Shown here: positions 9,743 to 19,199 of the stretch, piece by piece | Layout of the letters: each line of letters begins with the position of its first letter | Numbering within the stretch: position 1 is the first letter of the stretch | NCBI RefSeq assembly: GCF_917563915.1 | Contig: NZ_CAKJTI010000001.1 | Location: forward strand, 350,135 to 414,134 | Direction of reading: 5' to 3' | Origin: Bacillus rhizoplanae | GTDB lineage: Bacteria; Bacillota; Bacilli; Bacillales; Bacillaceae_G | Length of the DNA: 64,000 bases | Notes under the pieces: generated by a model | Told to the model about the DNA's origin: nothing | The model's input: only the letters and a program-made list of their open reading frames with translations | Databases searched by the model: none | Made by a program: the position numbers and the translations under genes

Positions 9743-10468
9743 ATGTCAGTAAAGTCAGATAGTCGACATTTGTATTTACGAGTGATTGACCACATTAAAG
9801 AAAAGATTAAAAACGGGGTGTATAAAGAGAAACAAAAGCTACCATCCGAATTTGATCTAGCAAAAGAGTTAGGCGTCAGTAGAGCGACATTGCGAGAAGC
9901 ACTTCGAATCTTAGAAGAAGAAAACGTTGTTATTCGCAGACACGGTGTAGGGACGTTTGTAAATGCAAAACCTTTGTTTTCTTCAGGAATTGAACAATTA
10001 TCTAGTATTACAGATATGATTGCTAGTGCAGGGAAAACGCCAGGTACAGTGTTTTTATCATCATCAATAGGCAATTTAACAGAAGAAGAAAAAGAGAAGT
10101 TTCATAGTGAAGATGATTTTGAAACACTTATGATTGAACGCGTTCGTACAGCAGACGGGGAACCTGTTGTATATTGTGTTGATAAGTTACCAAAAGAAGT
10201 TCTTCCTGATTTGTCAGAATACAAAGAAGAATCATTACTTACTGTCATTCATAAAAACACAAATAAACGCATTACGTATGCTGTTGCTCATATTGAACCG
10301 CTCGGTTATCATCCGAAGATATCACCGATTCTAGAGTGTGAGCCAGAAACAGCACTACTTGTATTAAAGCAAATGCATTATGATCAAAATGATGAACCAA
10401 TTTTATATTCTATTAACTATTTTCGAGCAGATAAATTTAGCTTTCACGTGTTAAGAAAACGGATGTAA
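9743..10468 (+). CDS. ymfC: GntR-family transcriptional regulator (YmfC-like)
   Basis: This 241-residue regulator has an N-terminal winged helix (about residues 8-75, including [28 protein letters not shown] in spaced form) and a C-terminal UTRA ligand-binding domain, which places it in the HutC/FadR-like branch. The start at 9743 is preferred over the upstream GTG at 9722 because GAGGGGAG lies just before it. It sits directly ahead of a nucleoside ABC transporter operon and is probably its regulator. That link comes from position only. The ligand is unknown. Confidence 0.85.
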   Translation: MSVKSDSRHLYLRVIDHIKEKIKNGVYKEKQKLPSEFDLAKELGVSRATLREALRILEEENVVIRRHGVGTFVNAKPLFSSGIEQLSSITDMIASAGKTPGTVFLSSSIGNLTEEEKEKFHSEDDFETLMIERVRTADGEPVVYCVDKLPKEVLPDLSEYKEESLLTVIHKNTNKRITYAVAHIEPLGYHPKISPILECEPETALLVLKQMHYDQNDEPILYSINYFRADKFSFHVLRKRM

Positions 10469-10557
10469 AATGTTCCCTTTTTAGGGGGGTGACAGCAAGA
10501 AAACGGGGACATGGTCATATAGGTAGAATGATACATATTTTAGGAGGGGTTTCTAGT

Positions 10558-11640
10558 ATGAAGAAAAAAGCGGGGATATTATTATCATTAACGTTAGCGG
10601 CAAGCACGATTTTAGGAGCTTGCGGTAACACTAATAAGGAAAGTGACAAAAAAGAGGGAAAAGAAAATAATAACTTTAAGGTTGGTATGGTTACAGACGT
10701 TGGTGGAGTAGATGATAAATCATTTAACCAATCTGCTTGGGAAGGTTTAACTGCATTTGGTAAAGAGAATAAGTTTAAAGAAAACGAGGGATATCGTTAC
10801 CTTCAATCTACTAAGGAAGCAGACTATATTCCTAACTTAACAAAATTCGCAGAAACAAATTATAATTTGACATTCGGAATTGGATTCTTAATGCAAAAAT
10901 CGATTGAAAAAGTAGCGGATCAATTCCCAAAAAGTCAATTCGCACTTGTAGATGCTGTAGTAAATAAACCGAACGTAACAAGTATTACATTTAAAGACCA
11001 TGAAGGTTCTTTCCTTGTTGGTGTAGTGGCAGCAATGACAACGAAGTCAAATAAAGTTGGCTTTATCGGCGGTGTAAAGAGTCCATTAATTGAAAAATTT
11101 GAATCTGGTTTTAAAGCTGGGGTAAAAGCAGTAAATCCGAACATTGAAATTGTATCTCAATATGCTGAAGCATTTGATAAGCCAGAAAAAGGTTCTGTAT
11201 TAGCTTCTGCTATGTATGGCCAAGGCGTTGACGTAATTTATCATGCATCTGGTGCAACGGGTAACGGTGTGTTTACAGAAGCGAAAAACCGTAAGAAAAA
11301 AGGTGAAAATGTTTGGGTAATCGGTGTTGACCGTGATCAAACCCAAGAAGGTATGCCAGAGAATGTAACATTAACTTCAATGGTAAAACGTGTTGATGTT
11401 GCAGTGGAAAAAGTTTCACAAGAAGCAAAAGATGGTAAATTACAAGGCGGTAAAACAGAAGAGTTTGGTTTAAAAGATGATGGTGTTGGGATTGCAAAAA
11501 CAACTGATAACGTGAAAAAAGTAAATCCAGAGATTTTAACAAAAGTAGAAGATTATAAAAAGAAAATCATAAACGGTGAAATTAAAGTGCCATCTACTCC
11601 AGATGAGTACAAAACATATGAGGCTTCTCTTAAAAAATAA
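10558..11640 (+). CDS. nupN: Nucleoside-binding lipoprotein of the BmpA/Med family
   Basis: This is the extracellular substrate-binding lipoprotein of an ABC importer. The 360-residue precursor has a lipoprotein signal (KKKAGILLSL..., lipobox LGAC with the acylated Cys about residue 22). A Lys/Glu-rich tether and a BMP family domain follow (VGMVTDVGGVDDKSFNQSAW, later VIGVDRDQTQ). B. subtilis NupN binds guanosine. The ATG at 10558 follows TAGGAGGGG; upstream in-frame codons would spoil the signal peptide. It leads the operon with nupO, nupP and nupQ. Confidence 0.9.
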   Translation: MKKKAGILLSLTLAASTILGACGNTNKESDKKEGKENNNFKVGMVTDVGGVDDKSFNQSAWEGLTAFGKENKFKENEGYRYLQSTKEADYIPNLTKFAETNYNLTFGIGFLMQKSIEKVADQFPKSQFALVDAVVNKPNVTSITFKDHEGSFLVGVVAAMTTKSNKVGFIGGVKSPLIEKFESGFKAGVKAVNPNIEIVSQYAEAFDKPEKGSVLASAMYGQGVDVIYHASGATGNGVFTEAKNRKKKGENVWVIGVDRDQTQEGMPENVTLTSMVKRVDVAVEKVSQEAKDGKLQGGKTEEFGLKDDGVGIAKTTDNVKKVNPEILTKVEDYKKKIINGEIKVPSTPDEYKTYEASLKK

Positions 11641-11655
11641 TGTTAGAGAAATAGC

Positions 11656-11682
11656 AAAGGTTAGTTCTTAGAACTAACCTTT
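11656..11682 (+). terminator. Intra-operon hairpin between nupN and nupO
   Basis: A 12-bp perfect stem (AAAGGTTAGTTC with GAACTAACCTTT, 3-base loop) has only a short T tract after it. Placed between the binding-protein gene and the ATPase gene, it probably lowers downstream expression or protects the 3' end of the nupN message. Confidence 0.65.
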
Positions 11683-11721
11683 GTATATATAAAGAACTTT
11701 GTCCTGTCAAGGAGGAATAAC

Positions 11722-13254
11722 ATGGAATACGTAATTGAGATGAACAATATTACAAAAGTATTCCCGGGGATTGTAGCGAATGATAATATTACGCTGCAAG
11801 TGAAACAGGGAGAAATTCATGCTTTACTTGGAGAAAACGGTGCTGGAAAATCGACACTTATGAATGTTTTGTTTGGATTGTATCAACCAGAACAAGGAGA
11901 AATTAAAATTAAAGGGCAGCCTGTGAAAATTACGAATCCGAATGTAGCGAATGATCTTGGAATTGGTATGGTACATCAGCACTTTATGCTTGTTCATAAT
12001 TTTACAGTCACGGAAAATATTATTCTAGGAAATGAACCGAAGAAAAACGGTAAAATTGCTATTGATGAAGCAGCGGGAAAAATTAAAAAATTATCTGAGC
12101 AATACGGACTAGCGGTAGACCCATATGCGAAAATAGAAGATATTTCTGTTGGAACGCAACAACGTGTAGAAATTTTGAAAACGCTCTATCGCGGGGCGGA
12201 GATTTTAATTTTTGATGAACCTACAGCTGTATTAACACCGCAGGAGATTCAAGAGCTTATTCATATTATGAAAAAGCTTGTACAAGAAGGGAAATCTATT
12301 ATTCTTATTACACATAAGTTGAAAGAAATTATGGAAGTATGTAATCGTTGTACAATTATTCGTAAAGGAAAAGGAATTGGTACGGTAGACGTTGCAAATA
12401 CAGATGAAAACAAGCTTGCAGAATTAATGGTCGGACGTCAAGTGAATTTTAAAACTGAAAAGTCAGACGCCAAACCATGTGAAAATGTACTTGCGATTTC
12501 TAATCTTGTTGTGCACGATGCACGTCAGTTACCTACCGTAAAAGGACTTGACTTAACTGTTCGTGGAGGAGAGATTGTTGGTATTGCAGGAATCGATGGA
12601 AATGGACAAAGTGAATTAATAGAAGCGATTACTGGTTTACGAAAAGTTGAGTCAGGCTCTATTACGTTAAGAGAGAAGGACGTGACGAATTGGCCAGTTA
12701 GACGCATTACAGAAGAAGGCGTTGGGCATATTCCAGAAGATCGTCATAAACATGGGCTCGTTCTTGATTTTTCTATTGGAGATAATATGGTACTTCAAAC
12801 ATATTATAAAAATCCGTATTCTAAAAAAGGTATTTTGAATTTTTCGAAAGTATATGAAAAAGCAAAGTCGTTAATTCAACAGTTTGATGTTCGTACACCG
12901 AGTGAGCATACACCGGCGCGGGCGTTATCTGGGGGAAACCAGCAAAAGGCAATTATTGCTCGTGAAGTGGACCGTGATCCGGATTTATTGATTGCTGCAC
13001 AGCCAACACGTGGTTTAGATGTCGGGGCAATTGAATTTATTCATAAAAAGCTAATTGAACAGCGTGATAAAGGAAAAGCAGTTCTACTACTTTCGCTAGA
13101 GCTTGAGGAAATTTTAAATGTAAGTGACCGTATCGCTGTTATTTATGAAGGGAAAATTGTGGACATTGTGAATGCAAAAGAAACAAATGAACAACAACTA
13201 GGTCTATTAATGGCTGGGGGAAAGAAGAAAGAGAAGGTGAATACAAATGGCTAA
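11722..13254 (+). CDS. nupO: Nucleoside ABC transporter, duplicated ATP-binding protein
   Basis: This 510-residue protein carries two ABC ATPase domains in tandem, as in sugar/nucleoside importers of the RbsA/YufO type. The first has Walker A GENGAGKST (about residues 38-46), a weakened signature (SVGTQQRVEI) and Walker B ILIFDEPTAVLT. The second has a degenerate Walker A (GIDGNGQSE) with signature LSGGNQQK. It energises uptake through NupP and NupQ. Its end overlaps nupP by eight bases. Confidence 0.92.
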   Translation: MEYVIEMNNITKVFPGIVANDNITLQVKQGEIHALLGENGAGKSTLMNVLFGLYQPEQGEIKIKGQPVKITNPNVANDLGIGMVHQHFMLVHNFTVTENIILGNEPKKNGKIAIDEAAGKIKKLSEQYGLAVDPYAKIEDISVGTQQRVEILKTLYRGAEILIFDEPTAVLTPQEIQELIHIMKKLVQEGKSIILITHKLKEIMEVCNRCTIIRKGKGIGTVDVANTDENKLAELMVGRQVNFKTEKSDAKPCENVLAISNLVVHDARQLPTVKGLDLTVRGGEIVGIAGIDGNGQSELIEAITGLRKVESGSITLREKDVTNWPVRRITEEGVGHIPEDRHKHGLVLDFSIGDNMVLQTYYKNPYSKKGILNFSKVYEKAKSLIQQFDVRTPSEHTPARALSGGNQQKAIIAREVDRDPDLLIAAQPTRGLDVGAIEFIHKKLIEQRDKGKAVLLLSLELEEILNVSDRIAVIYEGKIVDIVNAKETNEQQLGLLMAGGKKKEKVNTNG

Positions 13255-14305
13255 AAAGTTTTTAACGGAGCGAACAATTAATATGGTAGTACCTGTATTA
13301 TCCGTTATTTTTGGTTTACTTGTTGGAGCCATTGTTATGATTACGAGCGGATACGATCCAATCGCCGGCTATGCTGCATTATGGGATGGAATGGTTGGAA
13401 ATCCACGTGCGGTAGGGGAAACACTTCGAACGATGATTCCACTTGCTCTTGCTGGTTTATCGGTAGCATTTGCGTTCCGTACAGGTTTGTTTAATATCGG
13501 GGTAGAAGGACAATTATTAGTTGGGTGGCTCGCTGCTGTTTGGTTCGGTTATGCTGTTTCTCTACCAGCCTTTCTCCATATTCCATTATCGATATTAGTT
13601 GCAGCCCTTGCTGGCGGACTATGGGGATTTATTCCTGGATATTTAAAAGGGAAATTCAAGGTAAACGAAGTTATCGTTACAATTATGATGAACTATATCG
13701 CGCTTTACGTAACTTATGATATTATTAAACGTTTTTTACATGAAGGAAATGAAAAATCGTATGATATACAAGCGAGTGCGTCTCTAGCTTCTTCTTGGTT
13801 ATCATCTTTAACAGGAGGTTCTCGCCTGCACTGGGGAATTATTGTAGTAATTATTATGGCGATTATTATGTGGTTTTTATTAGAACGAACAACATTAGGT
13901 TACGAGCTCAAATCAGTTGGATTTAATCAACATGCCTCCAAATATGCAGGGATGAAAGTGTCGCGTAATATTATATTGTCAATGACAATTGCTGGTGCGT
14001 TTGCTGGAATTGGCGGTGCGATGGAAGGGCTTGGAACGTTCCAAAGTATGACAGCGATGTCTTCTTTTACAGGAATAGGATTTGATGGTATTGCTGTTGC
14101 TCTTCTTGGTGCAAATAATGCATTTGGTATTTTATTAGCAGCACTTTTATTTGGCGGTCTGAAAAGTGCAGGACCGCAAATGAACTTTGAAGCGAATGTT
14201 CCATCTGAACTAATTAATGTTATTGTTGCTTGTATTATTTTCTTTGTAGCATGCAGCTACGTTTTACGATGGGCACTTTCTCGTTTTAGCAAGGAGGGGA
14301 AATAA
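13247..14305 (+). CDS. nupP: Nucleoside ABC transporter permease NupP
   Basis: This 352-residue integral membrane protein of the BPD_transp_2 family has about eight to ten hydrophobic segments. It has the conserved region GLFNIGVEGQLLVG near residue 77 and a loop with KVNEVIVTIMMNY. It forms half of the membrane channel with NupQ. The start overlaps the nupO stop, and nupQ begins on the base after its stop codon, so the four genes are tightly coupled. Confidence 0.9.
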   Translation: MAKKFLTERTINMVVPVLSVIFGLLVGAIVMITSGYDPIAGYAALWDGMVGNPRAVGETLRTMIPLALAGLSVAFAFRTGLFNIGVEGQLLVGWLAAVWFGYAVSLPAFLHIPLSILVAALAGGLWGFIPGYLKGKFKVNEVIVTIMMNYIALYVTYDIIKRFLHEGNEKSYDIQASASLASSWLSSLTGGSRLHWGIIVVIIMAIIMWFLLERTTLGYELKSVGFNQHASKYAGMKVSRNIILSMTIAGAFAGIGGAMEGLGTFQSMTAMSSFTGIGFDGIAVALLGANNAFGILLAALLFGGLKSAGPQMNFEANVPSELINVIVACIIFFVACSYVLRWALSRFSKEGK

Positions 14306-15265
14306 ATGAGTTTCCTAGATATTGTAGCCATTCTTGTCACGGGTACGTTATATACAGCAGCACCGCTTATTTTTACAGCACTTGGAGGCGTGTTTAGTGA
14401 ACGTTCTGGTGTTGTTAACATTGCATTAGAAGGTTTAATGTTGTTTGGTGCGTTTATTGGAGTTGTTACAACTTTATTAATGGGGGATACATGGGGAGCG
14501 ATGACGCCGTGGATTGCGCTTATTTTTGCGGCGATTGGCGGGGGGTTATTTGCACTTCTTCATGCGGTTGCATCAATTACATTCCGCGCTGATCAAGTTG
14601 TCAGCGGAGTAGCGATTAACTTTTTAGCGTTAGGATTAACAGTGTTTGCGATTAAAAAGATTTTTGGAAAAGGTCAAACTGATTTTATCCAATATCGTAT
14701 TGAAAAAATTGATATCCCTGGTCTTTCTGATATTCCTGTTATTGGAAAAGTGTTTTTCTCTGATGTACCATTAACCTCTTATATTGCAATCATTTTAGCA
14801 TTTGTAGTTTGGTATGTGATTTATAAAACACCATTTGGCTTACGATTACGTGCTGTTGGAGAACATCCGATGGCAGCTGATACAATGGGTATTAATGTTT
14901 ATAAAATGCGCTATATTGCTGTTTGTTTATCAGGCATGTTTGCAGGTGTCGGCGGTGCTGTATTTTCAACATCTATTTCAAATAACTTTTCTGGCGCTAC
15001 AATTACAGGCCAAGGGTTTTTAGCGTTAGCAGCAATGATTTTTGGGAAATGGCATCCAATTGGGGCTCTAGGTGCAGCGTTATTTTTTGGATTTGCACAG
15101 TCACTAGGCGTTGCAGGTGGTACAATTCCTGTTTTAAATCAAATTCCAAGTGTCTTTTTAACGATATTACCATATGTATTAACAATTTTTGCACTTGTCG
15201 GTTTTGTTGGGCGTTCCGAAGCTCCGAAAGCGCTTGGAACACCATATGAAAAAGGAAAACGCTAA
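14306..15265 (+). CDS. nupQ: Nucleoside ABC transporter permease NupQ
   Basis: This 319-residue second permease has the same fold and the GVFSERSGVVNIALEG motif near residue 30. About eight hydrophobic segments are visible. It completes the transporter with NupN, NupO and NupP. A GGAGGGG site lies at the end of nupP, seven bases ahead of the ATG. A terminator follows its stop. Confidence 0.9.
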   Translation: MSFLDIVAILVTGTLYTAAPLIFTALGGVFSERSGVVNIALEGLMLFGAFIGVVTTLLMGDTWGAMTPWIALIFAAIGGGLFALLHAVASITFRADQVVSGVAINFLALGLTVFAIKKIFGKGQTDFIQYRIEKIDIPGLSDIPVIGKVFFSDVPLTSYIAIILAFVVWYVIYKTPFGLRLRAVGEHPMAADTMGINVYKMRYIAVCLSGMFAGVGGAVFSTSISNNFSGATITGQGFLALAAMIFGKWHPIGALGAALFFGFAQSLGVAGGTIPVLNQIPSVFLTILPYVLTIFALVGFVGRSEAPKALGTPYEKGKR

Positions 15266-15274
15266 AAGCTAAAA

Positions 15275-15302
15275 AGCTCGCACATTAGTGCGGGTTTTTT
15301 TA
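15275..15302 (+). terminator. Terminator after nupQ
   Basis: CTCGCAC and GTGCGGG flank the loop ATTA and are followed by at least seven T residues. Confidence 0.88.
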
Positions 15303-15396
15303 CATACAATAACGTTAATACATGAGAAAAGTTGCAATTTCTTTTGTGAAAACTGTATATTGAAGAAGAAAATTCCTTTTTAGAGGAGGTTTACCA

Positions 15397-16671
15397 ATGG
15401 AGCTTATAAAACAAGAAACACATGAATTAGGTGGATTACGCCTACATATTATTCCAACAGAAAAATATAAAACGAATACATTTGTATTGCGCTTGAAGGC
15501 ACCGTTATGTGAAGAAACAGTAACAGAACGGGGATTACTTCCTTATGTATTACAAAGTGCTACAGAAACACACCCATCTGTTATTCGTATTCGTCAATAT
15601 TTAGAGGAGTTATATGGCTCTTCATTAGCTGTAGACGTAAGTAAAAAAGGTGAAGATCATATTATTTCTATTTATATAGATGTTGCTAATGAAACGTATT
15701 TACAAGAAGCGCCTCCGCTCTTTGAAAAAGCGCTTGCTATGCTTGCTGATATTTTACTAAGACCAGCAACAGAAGGTAATGGTTTTTTACAAACGGTTGT
15801 GGAAAGTGAGAAACGTGCGCTTGTGCAGCGTATTGAATCTACGTTTGATGATAAAATGCGTTATGCTAATGAACGCCTCATCGAAGAAATGTGTAAAGTA
15901 GAGCCATATCGCTTAAGTGCAAATGGTCAAAAAGAGCGTGTTTCTGCTATTACAAGCGAAACGCTGTATCAATACTATAAAAAAGTCTTAGAAGAAGATG
16001 AAATGGATTTATATATTATAGGTGATATTGAAGCGGGGGCTCTTGACCTTGTGAAACAATATTTTTCTGTTTCTAAACGTGAGGTGAAAGAAAGTAATAT
16101 AATGTTGCATAAGAAAAATGAAGAAGAGCAAGAAGTTGTAGAAAAACAAGAATTAAAACAAAGTAAATTAAATATTGGATACCGCACATATATTACGTAT
16201 CGTGACGAAGACTATTTTGCTTTGCAGTTATTTAATGGTTTGTTTGGTGGCTTTTCACATTCAAAATTATTTGTTAATGTACGTGAGAAAAACAGTTTGG
16301 CATATTATGCTGCTTCTCGTTATGAAAGTCATAAAGGACTTCTGTTCGTGATGTCTGGAATTGAGGGCAAAAATTATGAAAAAGCTGTTACGATTATTAA
16401 AGAACAAATGACAGCGATGCAAAATGGTGATTTTACTGATGAGGAAATCGTACAAACAAAAAGTGTAATTAAAAATCAAATCTTAGAAACAATTGATACG
16501 CCGCGCGGCCTTGTAGAACTTCTGTATCATGAAATAATTGCAAATTATAATCGCCCTGTAGGCGAATGGTTAACAGGGATTGAACGGGTAACGAAAGATG
16601 CAATCGTGAAAGTGGCTAATGATATCCAGCTAGATACAATTTACTTCTTACACGGGACGGAGGGTGTTTAA
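15397..16671 (+). CDS. ymfF: M16 peptidase-like protein YmfF (probably non-catalytic)
   Basis: The 424-residue protein has the two-lobe M16 (insulinase/processing protease) fold. Where active members carry HxxEH, this one reads LLPYVLQSATE, so zinc ligands are absent. Such partners usually pair with an active subunit; here that would be the adjacent YmfH. The C-terminal lobe has the typical RxxxSLAYYA-type segment (KNSLAYYAAS, about residues 299-308). The start follows AGAGGAGG. In B. subtilis the pair sits in the same place. Confidence 0.85.
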   Translation: MELIKQETHELGGLRLHIIPTEKYKTNTFVLRLKAPLCEETVTERGLLPYVLQSATETHPSVIRIRQYLEELYGSSLAVDVSKKGEDHIISIYIDVANETYLQEAPPLFEKALAMLADILLRPATEGNGFLQTVVESEKRALVQRIESTFDDKMRYANERLIEEMCKVEPYRLSANGQKERVSAITSETLYQYYKKVLEEDEMDLYIIGDIEAGALDLVKQYFSVSKREVKESNIMLHKKNEEEQEVVEKQELKQSKLNIGYRTYITYRDEDYFALQLFNGLFGGFSHSKLFVNVREKNSLAYYAASRYESHKGLLFVMSGIEGKNYEKAVTIIKEQMTAMQNGDFTDEEIVQTKSVIKNQILETIDTPRGLVELLYHEIIANYNRPVGEWLTGIERVTKDAIVKVANDIQLDTIYFLHGTEGV

Positions 16672-16672
16672 G

Positions 16673-17959
16673 ATGGAAAGAATCGTGTACGAACAATTAA
16701 AAGAAACGCTATATTACGAGAAATTTTCGAATGGTTTAGAAGTATATATTCTTCCGAAGCAAGGCTTTAATAAAACGTATGCAACATTTACGACAAAGTA
16801 TGGTTCGATTGATAATGCGTTTGTGCCGCTTGAAAAAGGTGAGATGCTCCGTGTACCGGATGGGATTGCACACTTTTTAGAGCATAAATTATTTGAAAAA
16901 GAGGATCATGATGCGTTTCAATTATTTAGTAAACAAGGAGCTTCTTCAAATGCATTTACATCTTTTACAAGAACTGCATATTTATTTTCTTGCACATCAA
17001 ACGTTGAAACAAACTTAGAAACATTGTTGGATTTCGTGCAAGAGCCGTACTTTTCTGAACAAACGGTTGAGAAAGAGAAGGGAATTATCGGTCAAGAAAT
17101 TCAAATGTACCAAGATAATGCTGATTGGCGTTTATATTTTGGATTAATTGACAGCTTATATAGGAAACATCCTGTAAAGATTGATATCGCTGGAACAATT
17201 GATTCTATTAGCAAAATTACGAAAGATTTACTGTATGAATGCTATCACACATTTTATCACCCAAGCAATATGTTATTATTTATTGTTGGCTCTATTGACC
17301 CAGAGAAGACAATGAATTTAGTACGTGAAAATCAAGCGAAGAAAAATTATACCGCTCAATCTGAAATTGTTCGGTCTTTTGATGAAGAACCAGAACAAGT
17401 AAACGAGAAAAAAATGGTTATTACAATGCCAGTACAAACACCAAAATGTTTAGTTGGTGTGAAAACACAGGACTTAAAGAAAGAAGGAAAAGACCTGCTA
17501 AAACAAGAAATTGCCTTAACCCTTCTGTTAGATTATTTATTTGGAAAAGGTTCTACTCATTATGAGGCATTATATAATGAAGGTTTAATTGATGATACGT
17601 TTTCGTACGATTATACAGAAGAAAGCAGTTTCGGTTTTGCAATGATTGGCGGAGATACGAAACAACCGGATAAGCTAGCGAAGCAAATAACTGATATTTT
17701 ATTGCAAACAAATTATGATGAGTTATGCGGTGAAACATTAGAGCGTGTGAAAAAGAAGAAAATAGGTGGTTTTTTACGTTCGTTAAATTCATCAGAATAT
17801 ATTGCGAATCAATTCACACGATATGCATTTAACGGTTCTAGTTTGTTTGATGCATTATCCGTTTTGGAAAGTTTATCAATTGAAGATTTACAAACAGTCG
17901 CGAAGAGCTTTTTAAAAGAAGAAAGAGTAAGTGTTTGTCAAGTTCTTCCAAAGAAATAA
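16673..17959 (+). CDS. ymfH: M16-family zinc protease YmfH
   Basis: This 428-residue M16 protease has an intact zinc motif, HFLEH, in GIAHFLEHKLFE (about residues 66-77), and a downstream Glu region, EKEKGIIGQEIQMY, for the third ligand. It probably works as a heterodimer with YmfF. The ATG at 16673 is preferred because it follows GGAGGGTG; it lies one base after the ymfF stop, so the two are co-translated. The substrate is not known. Confidence 0.87.
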   Translation: MERIVYEQLKETLYYEKFSNGLEVYILPKQGFNKTYATFTTKYGSIDNAFVPLEKGEMLRVPDGIAHFLEHKLFEKEDHDAFQLFSKQGASSNAFTSFTRTAYLFSCTSNVETNLETLLDFVQEPYFSEQTVEKEKGIIGQEIQMYQDNADWRLYFGLIDSLYRKHPVKIDIAGTIDSISKITKDLLYECYHTFYHPSNMLLFIVGSIDPEKTMNLVRENQAKKNYTAQSEIVRSFDEEPEQVNEKKMVITMPVQTPKCLVGVKTQDLKKEGKDLLKQEIALTLLLDYLFGKGSTHYEALYNEGLIDDTFSYDYTEESSFGFAMIGGDTKQPDKLAKQITDILLQTNYDELCGETLERVKKKKIGGFLRSLNSSEYIANQFTRYAFNGSSLFDALSVLESLSIEDLQTVAKSFLKEERVSVCQVLPKK

Positions 17960-17980
17960 TGTAGTAGAGAGAGGAAGAGG

Positions 17981-18694
17981 ATGAAGAAATACGCATTAGT
18001 TACCGGGGGAAGTGGAGGAATCGGTTCTGCCGTTGTAAGACGGCTAGTGAAAGATGGGTATACGGTATATGTCCATTATAACCGAAGTGAAAAGAAAGTT
18101 TTGGAGTTACAGCTTGAACTAGAAGGTATTATTCCAGTTCAAGCTAATTTATCAGAAGCGGATAGTGCTGAGCGTCTATGGTCTCAAATTCATCATCCAA
18201 TTGATACTGTAGTATATACAGCTGGAAAAAGTATCTTTGGATTAACGACAGACATTACAGATGAACAATTAAATGAGATGGTGGAGCTGCAAGTAAAAAA
18301 TGTATATAAACTTGTTTCATCTGCACTGCCCTCAATGATTCGAAATCGACATGGAAATATTGTCATTATCTCCTCCATATGGGGACAAATAGGTGCTTCA
18401 TGTGAAGTGTTATATTCTATGGTAAAAGGAGCGCAAAATTCGTACGTAAAAGCTTTGGCAAAAGAAGTTGCATTAAGCGGTGTACGAGTGAATGCTGTTG
18501 CTCCCGGCGCAATTGAAACAGAGATGCTACGTGTATTTTCACATGAAGAAAAGCAAGATATTGCAGAAGAAATTCCACTTGGACGATTAGGAATGGCAGA
18601 GGAAGTTGCAAATACAGTGGCATTTATAGTTTCTCCTCAAGCATCTTATATAACAGGTCAAATCATTGGGGTTAATGGGGGCTGGCATTGTTAA
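17981..18694 (+). CDS. ymfI: Short-chain dehydrogenase YmfI
   Basis: This is a 237-residue Rossmann reductase. The NAD(P)-binding motif is TGGSGGIGSA (about residues 8-17). The catalytic set appears as Ser in IISSIW and Tyr/Lys in YSMVKGA, and PGAIETEM follows. In B. subtilis, YmfI reduces a lysine modification on elongation factor P to the 5-aminopentanol form. The same locus after ymfH supports that role over fatty acid synthesis (FabG). The start follows GAGAGGAAGAGG. Confidence 0.82.
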   Translation: MKKYALVTGGSGGIGSAVVRRLVKDGYTVYVHYNRSEKKVLELQLELEGIIPVQANLSEADSAERLWSQIHHPIDTVVYTAGKSIFGLTTDITDEQLNEMVELQVKNVYKLVSSALPSMIRNRHGNIVIISSIWGQIGASCEVLYSMVKGAQNSYVKALAKEVALSGVRVNAVAPGAIETEMLRVFSHEEKQDIAEEIPLGRLGMAEEVANTVAFIVSPQASYITGQIIGVNGGWHC

Positions 18695-18802
18695 CCGCTT
18701 AAAGTAAGGAGCATTGTATTTTGTTTTCTGTTCATACATAAAAAAGGACATAATAGCAAATAGTAAACATGACTCCATTACTTTATAGTGAGGTGCTTAA
18801 CA

Positions 18803-19051
18803 ATGTCAGTGTTAGAAAACTTTGAACAATGGAAAGGCTTTTTAGGAGAGCGTTTAGAGCAAGCGCAAGGAAAAGGGCTAGATGGCGGTGCGATTTCTGA
18901 TATGGCTTATCGCATTGGTGATTATTTAGCAAATGAAGTAGAAGCGCGTAATGATCAAGAAAAATTATTGGCAGAGCTTTGGAAAGTTGCAGATGAACAA
19001 GAGCAACACATAATCGCAAACTTAATGGTGAAAATGGTCAACCATAAGTAA
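18803..19051 (+). CDS. ymfJ: DUF3243 protein YmfJ
   Basis: This small acidic protein has 82 residues (MSVLENFEQWKGFLGERL...). It is predicted to be all-helical and belongs to the DUF3243/YmfJ family. The ATG at 18803 is chosen because GTGAGGTG lies 7 bases upstream. Function is unknown to me. It lies alone between ymfI and a strong terminator, as in other bacilli. Confidence 0.82.
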   Translation: MSVLENFEQWKGFLGERLEQAQGKGLDGGAISDMAYRIGDYLANEVEARNDQEKLLAELWKVADEQEQHIIANLMVKMVNHK

Positions 19052-19052
19052 G

Positions 19053-19083
19053 AAAAAGGGAGGAGGAATCCTCCCTTTTTTGT
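19053..19083 (+). terminator. Terminator after ymfJ
   Basis: Arms GGGAGGA and TCCTCCC form a tight hairpin with a following run of six T residues. Confidence 0.9.
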
Positions 19084-19199
19084 CGATTTTGAAAATCTCT
19101 AGATTAAATTAAGTTCTATTATACATTTCGCTTTCCTATTAGGGGAAAATCATATAATATAGTACGTAGGTGTAAAGTAAGCAAGGGGAGTGTCATCAA

